From a virus: a stretch of DNA of 45,380 nucleotides. Under the pieces are notes generated by a model that saw only the letters and a program-made list of their open reading frames with translations, ran no database searches and had not been told where the DNA came from. The translations under genes and the position numbers were made by a program. Position 1 is the first letter of the stretch. Every line of letters begins with the position of its first letter. This document shows, one piece after another, positions 34,482 through 41,068 of this stretch. The stretch covers positions 1 through 45,380 of IMG/VR virus record IMGVR_UViG_3300029893_000015; one strand, given 5' to 3'.

Positions 34482-36043
34482 CAGCCGCAGACTCCACCAA
34501 ATCGTTTATGAGTAACTACATTGTTCGTAATCACATGTACTCCTGTAAAAGTCTTCCTAGGGGGAATAGCAATATCAATTGCTGAAGCAAGAGCATCCTT
34601 GATATCATCGTGTGGGGGCTTAGCCATCAATACTTCTTCCTCCAGCAAATGACACATACCACCCTTGTAATGATAGATCTGCTGATTATCATACTTAGGC
34701 TCTAGTATATTACTCACTCTTTCTTCTTTATTACCCTCATGTCTTGTAGGACGATACTCCTCAATCTTCAAGCTTAGACCATGTTGCTTGATATAAGTTT
34801 CACGTAATTCACGAACTACTGAGATTTGTGCTACAGTTACTTCAGCCCTCATCCTACTAAACCCCCACTTAACATGTGAGTCAAGGATGTGTTTGAAGTA
34901 CACTGATATCTTACCATCAGTTTTGAATCTATCAATATCAAGAATATAAATATTATGTTCTGCATCAATCCCAATAACTACAATGGCTGTATAGTCAGCT
35001 CTCTTAGAGAGAGAGAAAGCAAAGTCAATGGAAGCAAATAGGTTAAGCTTCCTATCCTTTATGTACCATGAACCATCCTTTGATGTGAGATGCTTCTTAT
35101 CATAGTACTGTATCTTATCTCTATCAATCCTCTGAGTCTCAGTATCATTAGGATTGTTATAGTACTGAGCAAAGAACTGAGTTCTATCTGTATACTTAGC
35201 TTTCTTTCTAGCTAACTCTTTCTGATCAAACCCATAACACTTACCATCAGCCCTACATTCCTTAGGCCATAAGAAGATGCCATCAGTCTCAACTACTTCT
35301 TCCATCACTTCATAGACTGGTTCTCTTGAAACAAGCTCACCATTTAGATCATAGATCTCTTCTTCCAAACTAATAAGGGTAGCATACAAATCTTTCGGGT
35401 GATATCTAGTTCCGACTACTACCTCTTTAGCTCCAGTGGTTTCAATAGAAGCTAGCTGTGAATAGATAGAACTAACCTTCTCTCGCATACCAGCTGTGTA
35501 TGCATTATCAGGAACCACCATGTCATCAAGGAATACCATTGTAGCATGGAGTCCAGTGATATTCATAGTGATACCACCAGCAGTGATAGTGGAATCTCGT
35601 ATCCCTTCCTTCTTACGTAGGGGATGATCTACATTGATTTCACTTACTGACCACTTATCCCTCTTGGCTTCTTCAGGATGAATCATCTCTGGCCAGTATG
35701 TGCGATATACATCCGACTCTAGAATGGACTTAATAGCATACAGCTGACGCTCAGCCAGAAGGGCTGTGGCTGACAAATAGAGAATAGTTACTGTTGGATC
35801 CCTAGTAATCTCCCAAGCGGCTCTAACAGCAGCACAATGGCTCTTCATGTGATCACGAGGGAGAAGAACTAATTGGTTCTCCTTGGCCCCAGGTCTCGTC
35901 CACCATTGGAATAGACGTTGGTGTACCTCTCCATAGATACGCTGAGGATTAACCAACTGAGCAAAGAACCATAAGTCATTCTCCGCTTTGTTACGGATGA
36001 GAGACTTCTTCTCAGCTAATTGGTTAGCTCTAGTATTACCCAT
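34481..36043 (-). CDS. Terminase large subunit (520 aa)
   Basis: The ATPase has a Walker-A-like LPRDHMKSH (61-69) and Walker B ATMVFLDDMV (near 164), with ATALLAERQ near 92. The RNaseH-type nuclease has ASIDFAFS (near 334), VVIGIDAEHNIYILDID and a late Asp in HDDIKDALASAID (near 486). It cuts and pumps DNA into the head. It is the first gene of the head block and follows the short gap after the fibre-chaperone-like genes. Confidence 0.92.
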   Translation of the reverse strand: MGNTRANQLAEKKSLIRNKAENDLWFFAQLVNPQRIYGEVHQRLFQWWTRPGAKENQLVLLPRDHMKSHCAAVRAAWEITRDPTVTILYLSATALLAERQLYAIKSILESDVYRTYWPEMIHPEEAKRDKWSVSEINVDHPLRKKEGIRDSTITAGGITMNITGLHATMVFLDDMVVPDNAYTAGMREKVSSIYSQLASIETTGAKEVVVGTRYHPKDLYATLISLEEEIYDLNGELVSREPVYEVMEEVVETDGIFLWPKECRADGKCYGFDQKELARKKAKYTDRTQFFAQYYNNPNDTETQRIDRDKIQYYDKKHLTSKDGSWYIKDRKLNLFASIDFAFSLSKRADYTAIVVIGIDAEHNIYILDIDRFKTDGKISVYFKHILDSHVKWGFSRMRAEVTVAQISVVRELRETYIKQHGLSLKIEEYRPTRHEGNKEERVSNILEPKYDNQQIYHYKGGMCHLLEEEVLMAKPPHDDIKDALASAIDIAIPPRKTFTGVHVITNNVVTHKRFGGVCG

Positions 36044-36114
36044 TAGTTATAATGCCTTATCTTTCGGCGCAAAATTGACACAATGGTTCGGGTCGGCAAG
36101 GTTTAGAACGTCCA

Positions 36115-36360
36115 TCATACGAAGAACCCATTGCGCCGTACGGCAAACCAGTCGGCAAACGCCTCGAACTCTGTAGCAGCTATCGGCATATGTGTACCAT
36201 TCTCGAAATGGATAACCGTTGAGGTGATGCCTCTGCTGAATGCTGCCTGAACCTGCAACATGCCGCTGCCATCGTCAGCGGTGAAACTCACCTGATAGCC
36301 GTTGTAGTCCGCCCCGGCCAGCATTGCGACGGTGTTATCAGCCAGCACCTATGCGGTCAT
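36115..36360 (-). pseudogene. Tail-module protein with amber codon at position 4
   Basis: GGAGGCACAGC precedes an ATG (36360) that overlaps the TGA of the previous gene. The reading runs Met-Thr-Ala-TAG (amber, 36349-36351), then GTG CTG and an intact frame to 36115. Downstream residues such as GYQVSFTADDGSGMLQV and TSTVIHFENGTHMPI look like the small genes that follow prophage tail fibres. One base change (CAG to TAG) would explain the stop; GTG at codon 5 could restart. The G+C is much higher than in the rest of the phage, in line with a borrowed fibre module. Confidence 0.7.
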
Positions 36361-36716
36361 GCTGTGCCTCCAATATCATTAAACACTGCCTGTACATCAT
36401 CAATCCCCAGCAGTGGAGCAGCACCAAGAATCAATGGATGGTCTACGGCCAGCGACGTGGCAGCGTCCCATTTGAATTTGAGGATTGCATCTGAATTGAG
36501 GATGTCAACCAGCGTGTCAAGCATTTCATTCGCTTCGCACCATTCTACTAATTGCAGCTTGGTGATGGTAGTGGTGTTTAGAGTGGCCGGCACATTCAAC
36601 TCTTCCACCAACGCATCGAACTGTTCTTTGCTAATTTCAGTCAGGCCGTCCCTCGCAATGATTGCAGGAGACGGGTCGAAATACGGACTGTTGTCTTGTG
36701 ATTTATAATAACTCAT
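36357..36716 (-). CDS. Tail-fibre-associated protein, possible assembly chaperone (119 aa)
   Basis: It starts MSYYKSQDNSPYFDPSPAI. A segment near residues 26-33 (EQFDALVE) and a mostly helical remainder (LVEWCEANEMLDTLVDIL) follow. It directly follows the fibre gene with an ATGA overlap, the place where fibre chaperones are found. Its G+C matches the fibre C-terminal part, so they were probably acquired together. The function is inferred from position. Confidence 0.6.
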   Translation of the reverse strand: MSYYKSQDNSPYFDPSPAIIARDGLTEISKEQFDALVEELNVPATLNTTTITKLQLVEWCEANEMLDTLVDILNSDAILKFKWDAATSLAVDHPLILGAAPLLGIDDVQAVFNDIGGTA

Positions 36717-38341
36717 CGTAATTCACTCCACGATTGCAGACTAGCATTATTTAATGTTGCTGAATAGGTAACACCATTAGGCACTAATGCAGAGGTAGAC
36801 ATGGAGAACCCTGCAGAGGCACTAGAAGCCACATGGCTAGACAGACCTGCCACTGTACATACTATTGATGCTATTGTGGTTGTTGATGATGCCCGCACCG
36901 TAAACACAATTGGCCTGCCAGTAGTGTTCGTATAAGTAACACCGGCGCTCCTGCTTCCAGTCACGTCCTGCCACGTCTGACCATACCCAAGCGACTGCAT
37001 AGCAGTCACAGCATTGCCACCAGCTCCCTGAATCAAACTCGGGGCTGTTGCCCATGTTCCAGCAGTCGCCTGCGTTGATTTGATGATACCGACAACCCTG
37101 TAAGGAACGTTCGTTCTCGCAGTTGTGGAGTAGATAGTTGATGCACTATCAGCGCCGCCAGCTCCGCCTTCCGCTGTGGTAGAAATCAAACCAGTTTCGC
37201 TAAGGTCATTAGCGCCAGCAAGATTGACTACCGCAAGTTCAACTGTGCCGGCGTTATCCAGGGCTATGACAACAATATGGGACGCGACAGCATTGATAGT
37301 GCCGAGAGTTGATCCGCTTGAAACCGTCACCGAAATTGCAGAACTCACGCGACGGCGATTTACTGTCCCGCTGCCAAGTGTTTTAGAACGAAAATCCAGA
37401 GTGCATGGATTGAGCGTGACGGTCAGGGCATTTGCTGCTACGGATGCATCCACTGAGTAGACGCCCGGCAAATCTTTATCAGTCAGCGGATCAACCACAT
37501 TCGTCCCATCACACATCAGCAGACGGGAGGTGCCAACGCCTACGGGGATGCCGGTGCCTGAGGAGGTTTTGACGGTGGCGGTGTAGGCTGAATTATTCTG
37601 AAACCAGAAGCGACGTTTGGTGTTGTCAACAATGACATCATGAGCAGCAGTCCATGCACCGGTGACGAGGATGGGACGGTCAAGAGTGTTCTGCGCGGAG
37701 TTAAACGTTACATCTGCGTCTGAGGCTGGAGTGATAGTATCATCATTAATCTCATTACCAGCAGTTACAGAGAGTGTGTTACGAACATCATCAGCTGTAG
37801 CATCATCAAGGATTGTACGAGCAAAAGCAGTGAGAGGGGTCTCAGCCCATGTGTCTACCCCTGTGGTATAAGCAATCTTATCAGCAGCAGTGCCTAAGGC
37901 TGCAATAGAAGTGAGGGTAGCATCAATAGGCTGCTTCTCTGTATCAAGCTCATTAATAGCTGCCTGTACTGTAGTAGCTGCAATAGCTCCAGCTGGAGTA
38001 TTACTTACCTCTGTAGCATCAGGGATCTGCCATGTGGCAATAGTCCCGTCAGTCTGAATAAACTTCCCAGCATATCCTGTCTGTACAGGAAGACTTGTGC
38101 TCCCCATAGTTTGTACATCTACAAGCCTAGCAGCCTCATTAGCATTAACAGGCTCAGGGAGATTTAAAATTCTATTGGAGTTCATATCCAATGAATTTTC
38201 CATCTGGTTATCTTCCCCAGAAGTATTATTCCTGTACAACACCTTATTCTGAAACTCAGCTACAAGCTTAGTGAAATTATCATTAAGCTGTGCTGCTGAA
38301 AGAAACCCTGAGAGAATACTTGTTAAGCTAATCTTAGCCAT
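36713..38341 (-). CDS. Tail fibre protein, mosaic (542 aa)
   Basis: The N-terminus (MAKISLTSILSGFLSAAQLNDNF, NKVLYRNNTSGEDNQMEN, LDMNSNRILNLPEP) is the conserved virion-attachment segment seen in many podovirus fibres. From about residue 200 on (DNA below about 37735) the base composition changes to G+C-rich. The protein becomes a Thr/Ser/Ala-rich beta prism with a Gly-rich tip (GYGQTWQDVTG and RPIVFTVRA near the end), as in prophage fibres. This is a typical sign of host-range module exchange. It lies between the two terminase genes, which is unusual. Confidence 0.85.
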   Translation of the reverse strand: MAKISLTSILSGFLSAAQLNDNFTKLVAEFQNKVLYRNNTSGEDNQMENSLDMNSNRILNLPEPVNANEAARLVDVQTMGSTSLPVQTGYAGKFIQTDGTIATWQIPDATEVSNTPAGAIAATTVQAAINELDTEKQPIDATLTSIAALGTAADKIAYTTGVDTWAETPLTAFARTILDDATADDVRNTLSVTAGNEINDDTITPASDADVTFNSAQNTLDRPILVTGAWTAAHDVIVDNTKRRFWFQNNSAYTATVKTSSGTGIPVGVGTSRLLMCDGTNVVDPLTDKDLPGVYSVDASVAANALTVTLNPCTLDFRSKTLGSGTVNRRRVSSAISVTVSSGSTLGTINAVASHIVVIALDNAGTVELAVVNLAGANDLSETGLISTTAEGGAGGADSASTIYSTTARTNVPYRVVGIIKSTQATAGTWATAPSLIQGAGGNAVTAMQSLGYGQTWQDVTGSRSAGVTYTNTTGRPIVFTVRASSTTTIASIVCTVAGLSSHVASSASAGFSMSTSALVPNGVTYSATLNNASLQSWSELR

Positions 38342-38838
38342 TAATGTAACCCTAGTCTGTCTAAATCATCTTTAACGCTATTAAGGATATGATCATCAAT
38401 AGATGACTCTTTCCCCTTCTTAGCCTTAGTAGCTCTACTCTCCCACCCCCTCTCAGCTAAATACTTAGCTGCTACAGTCCCCTTAGCTCCCTCATTGGAG
38501 GCTGTATGAATGATAGCCTTAATAGCTTGGGAGGCTAGCTTAATCTCTAATTCCTCTCTCCATGTGGAGATGTGCTCCATCATAGCCTTGGAGCTGCACA
38601 AAGCAAGCCAATGCTTCCAATTACCAAACACCTCTATAGCAAACCTATATTCTGTAGGATCTGCTATCTCCAAATAAATTCGCTTAAGAGAGAGATAAAC
38701 ATTATCACCAACTTTATAATCATAATCTTTAAGAGTAAAGATAGCTTGGTACCCTTCTGTTCTTGTCTCATAGAAGAGCCCCTGAGTAAGGAATCTACCC
38801 ATCTTATCAATAAGCTGTTCTCTCTCAAACATGCTCAT
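38341..38838 (-). CDS. Terminase small subunit-like protein (165 aa)
   Basis: I start at the ATG at 38838, eight bases after AAGGA. The protein has helical DNA-binding-like N- and middle parts (FEREQLIDKMGRFL, WREELEIKLASQAIKAII). The C-terminal VAAKYLAERGWE....KKGK is typical of phage small terminases. It should recognise the packaging site. The call depends on this motif and on its place at the start of the late operon. Confidence 0.72.
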   Translation of the reverse strand: MSMFEREQLIDKMGRFLTQGLFYETRTEGYQAIFTLKDYDYKVGDNVYLSLKRIYLEIADPTEYRFAIEVFGNWKHWLALCSSKAMMEHISTWREELEIKLASQAIKAIIHTASNEGAKGTVAAKYLAERGWESRATKAKKGKESSIDDHILNSVKDDLDRLGLH

Positions 38839-38840
38839 TA

Positions 38841-39035
38841 TCAATATCCTTTCTTCTTCTTTCTAAAATACTCATCAGCATCCTTATTGGAATCCCCTGA
38901 TGACTTCCTTCCCTTAATAGCATCAGCAGCCTTACCAAGGAGGCCACCAAAGGCTGCACTAATCATAGCTGGGGTAACCTTAACAGGATCATCCTTTTCA
39001 TGAATCCTACGAGGGGTCTTCTTCTTTTCTGCCAT
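38841..39035 (-). CDS. Basic hypothetical protein, first late gene (64 aa)
   Basis: MAEKKKTPRRIHEKDD and a C-terminus of YFRKKKKGY flank a helix-glycine middle (ISAAFGGLLGKAADAIKG). It starts behind AGGAAGAACATT. It is strongly basic at both ends, so it may bind DNA or membranes. It is the first gene downstream of the probable late promoter. No family recognised. Confidence 0.65.
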   Translation of the reverse strand: MAEKKKTPRRIHEKDDPVKVTPAMISAAFGGLLGKAADAIKGRKSSGDSNKDADEYFRKKKKGY

Positions 39036-39044
39036 AATGTTCTT

Positions 39045-39100
39045 CCTATTATGTTAATGTATAGCTTATGTTGTCCTTAGACAACAATATTAAAAATAAA
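39045..39100 (-). promoter_or_regulatory. Probable late promoter with palindromic operator
   Basis: On the minus strand upstream of the first late gene, TTGTTG and TATACA are 18 bases apart, giving a sigma70-like promoter. The spacer region holds the perfect palindrome TGTTGTC-ctta-GACAACA (39069-39086). It may be an operator for a repressor or activator, or a hairpin in the opposite transcript. GTTGTCC occurs again at about 39242 and GGACAAC in inverted form at about 39463. Confidence 0.5.
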
Positions 39101-39370
39101 GTTCCATAAAAATAAAAATATTTATTATTTATTTAATTCTTTCTACTAAGGGGCTGGATAAATGAATAACTATTAATGTATATATTAATTGATTAACATT
39201 AAGGGTATTATCTATTAGGGCCCTATTATGTTACCTTAATAGTTGTCCTGTTCGAGATGGGGGTTCCCTTAGGATCTCTTAGGGTCTATAAAAAAATTAT
39301 TAGATAATTTTGGGGTGTAATGCACCTTATATAACCTTCCCCCTGTCCCCCCTTGGTACCCCCGCAGATT
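39101..39370. other. AT-rich gene-free region with palindromes (control region or possible origin)
   Basis: No convincing gene. It holds long A/T runs (39090-39150), TAGGGCCCTA (39216-39225, a perfect 10-bp palindrome) and AAAATTAT-tag-ATAATTTT (39293-39311, an 8-bp stem with a three-base loop). The combination of AT-rich DNA and palindromes between diverging transcription units suits a replication origin or promoter cluster, but no DnaA boxes or iterons were identified. Confidence 0.4.
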
Positions 39371-39378
39371 AGTCTCCC

Positions 39379-39393
39379 TGATAATCATTCTCA
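39379..39393. promoter_or_regulatory. Fur-box-like site 1
   Basis: TGATAATCATTCTCA agrees with the 7-1-7 Fur consensus (TGATAATnATTATCA) at 13 of 14 informative bases. It lies about 110 bases left of the ubiJ fragment. It was recognised by eye; binding is not shown. Confidence 0.5.
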
Positions 39394-39489
39394 TTTGCAC
39401 CTAGATTCTCAACCTCGCTTACTCTCTCATTTACCTTCGCATGTTTAATATGTGGTATTAGACAACAGGGATTCAAAAAAGTTCCCTGA

Positions 39490-39609
39490 AAACGCGTGCA
39501 GCGCATCCTCGGCGGTCTCGACATCGACTGGGAGGAGCATCTGTCCCGCCTCACCGGCGATGTGGTGGCGCACCAGCTCGGCAACATGGTGCGAACCTGG
39601 AGCGTGACA
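39490..39609 (+). pseudogene. ubiJ (fragment): Fragment of a host ubiJ-like gene (SCP2-type ubiquinone factor)
   Basis: A G+C-rich island of about 120 bases stands out in AT-rich DNA. In one frame it reads VQRILGGLDIDWEEHLSRL-TGDVVAHQLGNMVRTWS with no start or ribosome site, and a stop lies just before it. The pattern VQ..(9)..DWEE.LSR.TGD..AHQ matches the middle of UbiJ (the SCP2-domain ubiquinone accessory factor) as I recall it from gammaproteobacteria. It probably came from a host chromosome. The identification is from memory and needs a database search. Confidence 0.6.
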
Positions 39610-39610
39610 A

Positions 39611-39625
39611 TGAGAATTATTTTCA
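39611..39625. promoter_or_regulatory. Fur-box-like site 2
   Basis: TGAGAATTATTTTCA agrees with the 7-1-7 Fur consensus at 12 of 14 bases and lies directly next to the right end of the ubiJ fragment. The longer 19-mer GACAATGAGAATTATTTTC matches the classical box at 15 of 19 by my count. Confidence 0.5.
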
Positions 39626-39683
39626 TTTATTTTTAGATTAATATTAGGGTGTAATTCCCCAAGGTGCCCTATACCACTCCAAA

Positions 39684-39698
39684 TAAGAACAATTATCA
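39684..39698. promoter_or_regulatory. Fur-box-like site 3
   Basis: TAAGAACAATTATCA agrees with the 7-1-7 Fur consensus at 11 of 14 bases; CATTACCATT follows and may extend the array. It lies 58 bases to the right of site 2. Confidence 0.4.
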
Positions 39699-39791
39699 TT
39701 ACCATTCAAGCACTTACCAATTCCCCCCATCCATAAGCAATACCTTATCCATGCCAGTACCCAATCCGCCCTATATAGGAGTGCCCAAAAG

Positions 39792-39806
39792 TGTCACATT
39801 GTGACA
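39792..39806. promoter_or_regulatory. Operator-like perfect palindrome
   Basis: TGTCACA-T-TGTGACA is a perfect 7-1-7 palindrome. A second partial copy, GGTCACATTG, lies from 39812. It sits about 60 bases before the first 20-bp repeat and may bind a dimeric regulator. It is not a standard CRP site, since the half sites are inverted. Confidence 0.45.
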
Positions 39807-39863
39807 AAAATGGTCACATTGCGCCGATAATTGTCATTTTTTAGCCTTAGTCTAATTCTTCCC

Positions 39864-39951
39864 CCTATCCACAATGGGATATACATATCATTCTTCCCCC
39901 TATCCACGATGGGATATATTGGCACACTTGGCCTATCCACAATGGGATATA
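39864..39951 (+). repeat. Three copies of a 20-bp promoter-associated repeat
   Basis: CCTATCCACRATGGGATATA occurs at 39864-39883, 39899-39918 and 39932-39951, with starts 35 and 33 bases apart. Each copy contains a short inverted repeat, TATCC....GGATA. Each is followed by a -10-like hexamer: TATACA, TATATT and, best, TATAAT. Copies 1 and 2 also share TTCTTCCCC before the repeat. They look like tandem promoters or operators upstream of the structured region. Confidence 0.7.
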
Positions 39952-39955
39952 TAAT
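39928..39955 (+). promoter_or_regulatory. Probable sigma70 promoter for the structured RNA
   Basis: TTGGCC (39928-39933) and the perfect TATAAT (39950-39955) have a 16-base spacer, which contains most of repeat copy 3. The start of transcription would be near 39962, just before the first long helix of the structured region. A factor that binds the repeat would control this promoter. Confidence 0.55.
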
Positions 39956-39961
39956 GCGGCT

Positions 39962-40545
39962 TTGCAGGTTAGCATCTACTAACTTGGCATGGGGGGTGCA
40001 TTGTATTGGGCAGGGGCGAAAGCCCTGGCTGGAACCCGGGCCTTAATCGAGGGCTACTGTGGAGCGCCGCTTGTCGCTTCTCGCAGGGTATTACTATCAA
40101 GCTAGACCTGCCTCAAGATATGGGGCTAACGTATGGCGTAGTAACGCTTACGTTATTGTAAGGATAGGGAAGCGCGAAGGGTGCCTTTATATAGGGTGCC
40201 CGCATAGCCAACCGACTCCACGCTGCATAGGTCGAAGGGTAAAGCGGGTACACTGCCGCAACCCCCCATAGGCATTGGGCCAGCTCACTGAAAGCATGTA
40301 ATGATGCTAGTACGAGCTAATAATCAAATAACCCCCGATATTGGTTGACAGCCTCTCACGGTAAGGGTTAGCAGTAGGGGGGAGGAAAGCAATGGGAAAG
40401 AGGTAGAACCTAAAGGAACTGCCTTTGCCCTGTTTCAAGTATTCCCCCTGTATGTGATAATCAAACAATCCCTACAGGTTAATCAAAAGGTTAGCCCATG
40501 GGGTTAGTTTGACAATAGGCTTTCATTGAATGAGAGTCTATTGTC
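39962..40545 (+). ncRNA. Candidate large structured noncoding RNA
   Basis: There is no convincing gene for nearly 600 bases, yet many perfect stems. The outer helix ATGGGGGGT/ACCCCCCAT (39989-39997 with 40261-40269) encloses CAGGGgC-GAAA-GCCCTG (40011-40027), GGAGCG/CGCTTC (40061/40075), GCAGG/CCTGC (40083/40107), CTTAC/GTAAG (40147/40158) and GCGG/CCGC (40244/40256). After it come nested AGCTC-AGCAT/ATGCT-GAGCT (40282-40318), TAACCC/GGGTTA (40329/40365), a GGG/CCC three-way junction with AAAGG/CCTTT (40394-40430) and a 15-bp hairpin (40511-40545). It has its own promoter. Ornate phage RNAs such as GOLLD and ROOL are of this general kind; no match to them is claimed. Confidence 0.55.
40511..40545. 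other. Near-perfect 15-bp stem-loop
   Basis: GACAATAG, then CTTTCAT after one unpaired base, a TGA loop, ATGAGAG, and CTATTGTC after one unpaired base: a stem of 8 plus 7 pairs (one G-U) in only 35 bases. There is no T run after it, so it is not an ordinary terminator. It may be the 3' end of the structured RNA, an RNase III site, or an operator before the 40590 gene. Confidence 0.6.
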
Positions 40546-40589
40546 CTACTAATCCATACAATACTGAACGGAAAAGAGGTGTGGGAAAA

Positions 40590-40796
40590 ATGAGTGTCCA
40601 ATTTTTCTATGGCGTTAGCAGCAATGGAAAAATCCATAAGACCCTTGGTCCCTCGGCTACTTTGTGTAGTTCGTCTAACCGCGGATTGCGCACTACTCAG
40701 ATAGATAAGGTACTCCTTGGTCAATATCACTTTAGTCGGTTTTGCAATAAATGCTTCAGCCGTTCTGAGGCACGCGGTTTCTGGGGTGCAAAATGA
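40590..40796 (+). CDS. Small protein with possible zinc-binding Cys (68 aa)
   Basis: I start at ATG 40590, behind AGAGGTGTGGG. It begins MSVQFFYGVSSNGKIHKTLG, has a basic STLC-like middle (ATLCSSSNRGLRTTQ) and ends with FCNKCFSRSEARGFWGAK; the CxxC plus an earlier Cys could hold zinc. It is the first gene after the structured region and leads an early-type set of small genes. It is not a family I know. Confidence 0.6.
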   Translation: MSVQFFYGVSSNGKIHKTLGPSATLCSSSNRGLRTTQIDKVLLGQYHFSRFCNKCFSRSEARGFWGAK

Positions 40797-40818
40797 GCAC
40801 CTTCCTCCCCTGCGAGGA

Positions 40819-41031
40819 ATGATTAACTACCAGACAACAGAAGCATACGCCTACGGCCTTGGAGTATCTGCCGCCCTCGCTGGCAAGCTCCAAAAAAGTA
40901 ACCCGTATGAAACTGGCTCGGCCTCCTGGCACAAATTCAACGAGGGTCACGGCGTAGCGTCCAAAACCCTCGAAAGAGAAAGGTTCCACTTTAAAGACAG
41001 GCCCGCGCAACCCTGCGGCGCGAAAGCCTGA
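40819..41031 (+). CDS. RMF-like small protein (70 aa)
   Basis: The ATG at 40819 follows GCGAGG. The protein reads MINYQTTEAYAYGLGVSAALAG, then NPYETGSASWHKFNEGHGVA. This A.....G..AA..G.....NPY......W..F..G..A pattern resembles ribosome modulation factor (RMF), which makes ribosomes form inactive dimers. Similar domains occur in phage proteins, often as unknowns. A phage RMF-like protein could change host translation; this is inference from a motif. Confidence 0.55.
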   Translation: MINYQTTEAYAYGLGVSAALAGKLQKSNPYETGSASWHKFNEGHGVASKTLERERFHFKDRPAQPCGAKA

Positions 41032-41068
41032 ACAAAAGCAGGCAACAACCTAAAGAGGCAAAAAAATC

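Noticed and set aside
39490-39609. ubiJ fragment as a prophage attachment site
   Set aside because: No integrase, excisionase or repressor gene is visible; the gene set is that of a virulent phage.
39792-39806. CRP binding site
   Set aside because: The palindrome has TCACA before TGTGA, the reverse of the CRP half-site order.
39831-40271. Two short open frames (from 39831 and 40059) in the structured region
   Set aside because: No ribosome site and no familiar protein pattern; the first crosses the promoter repeats, and the dense stems fit an RNA better.
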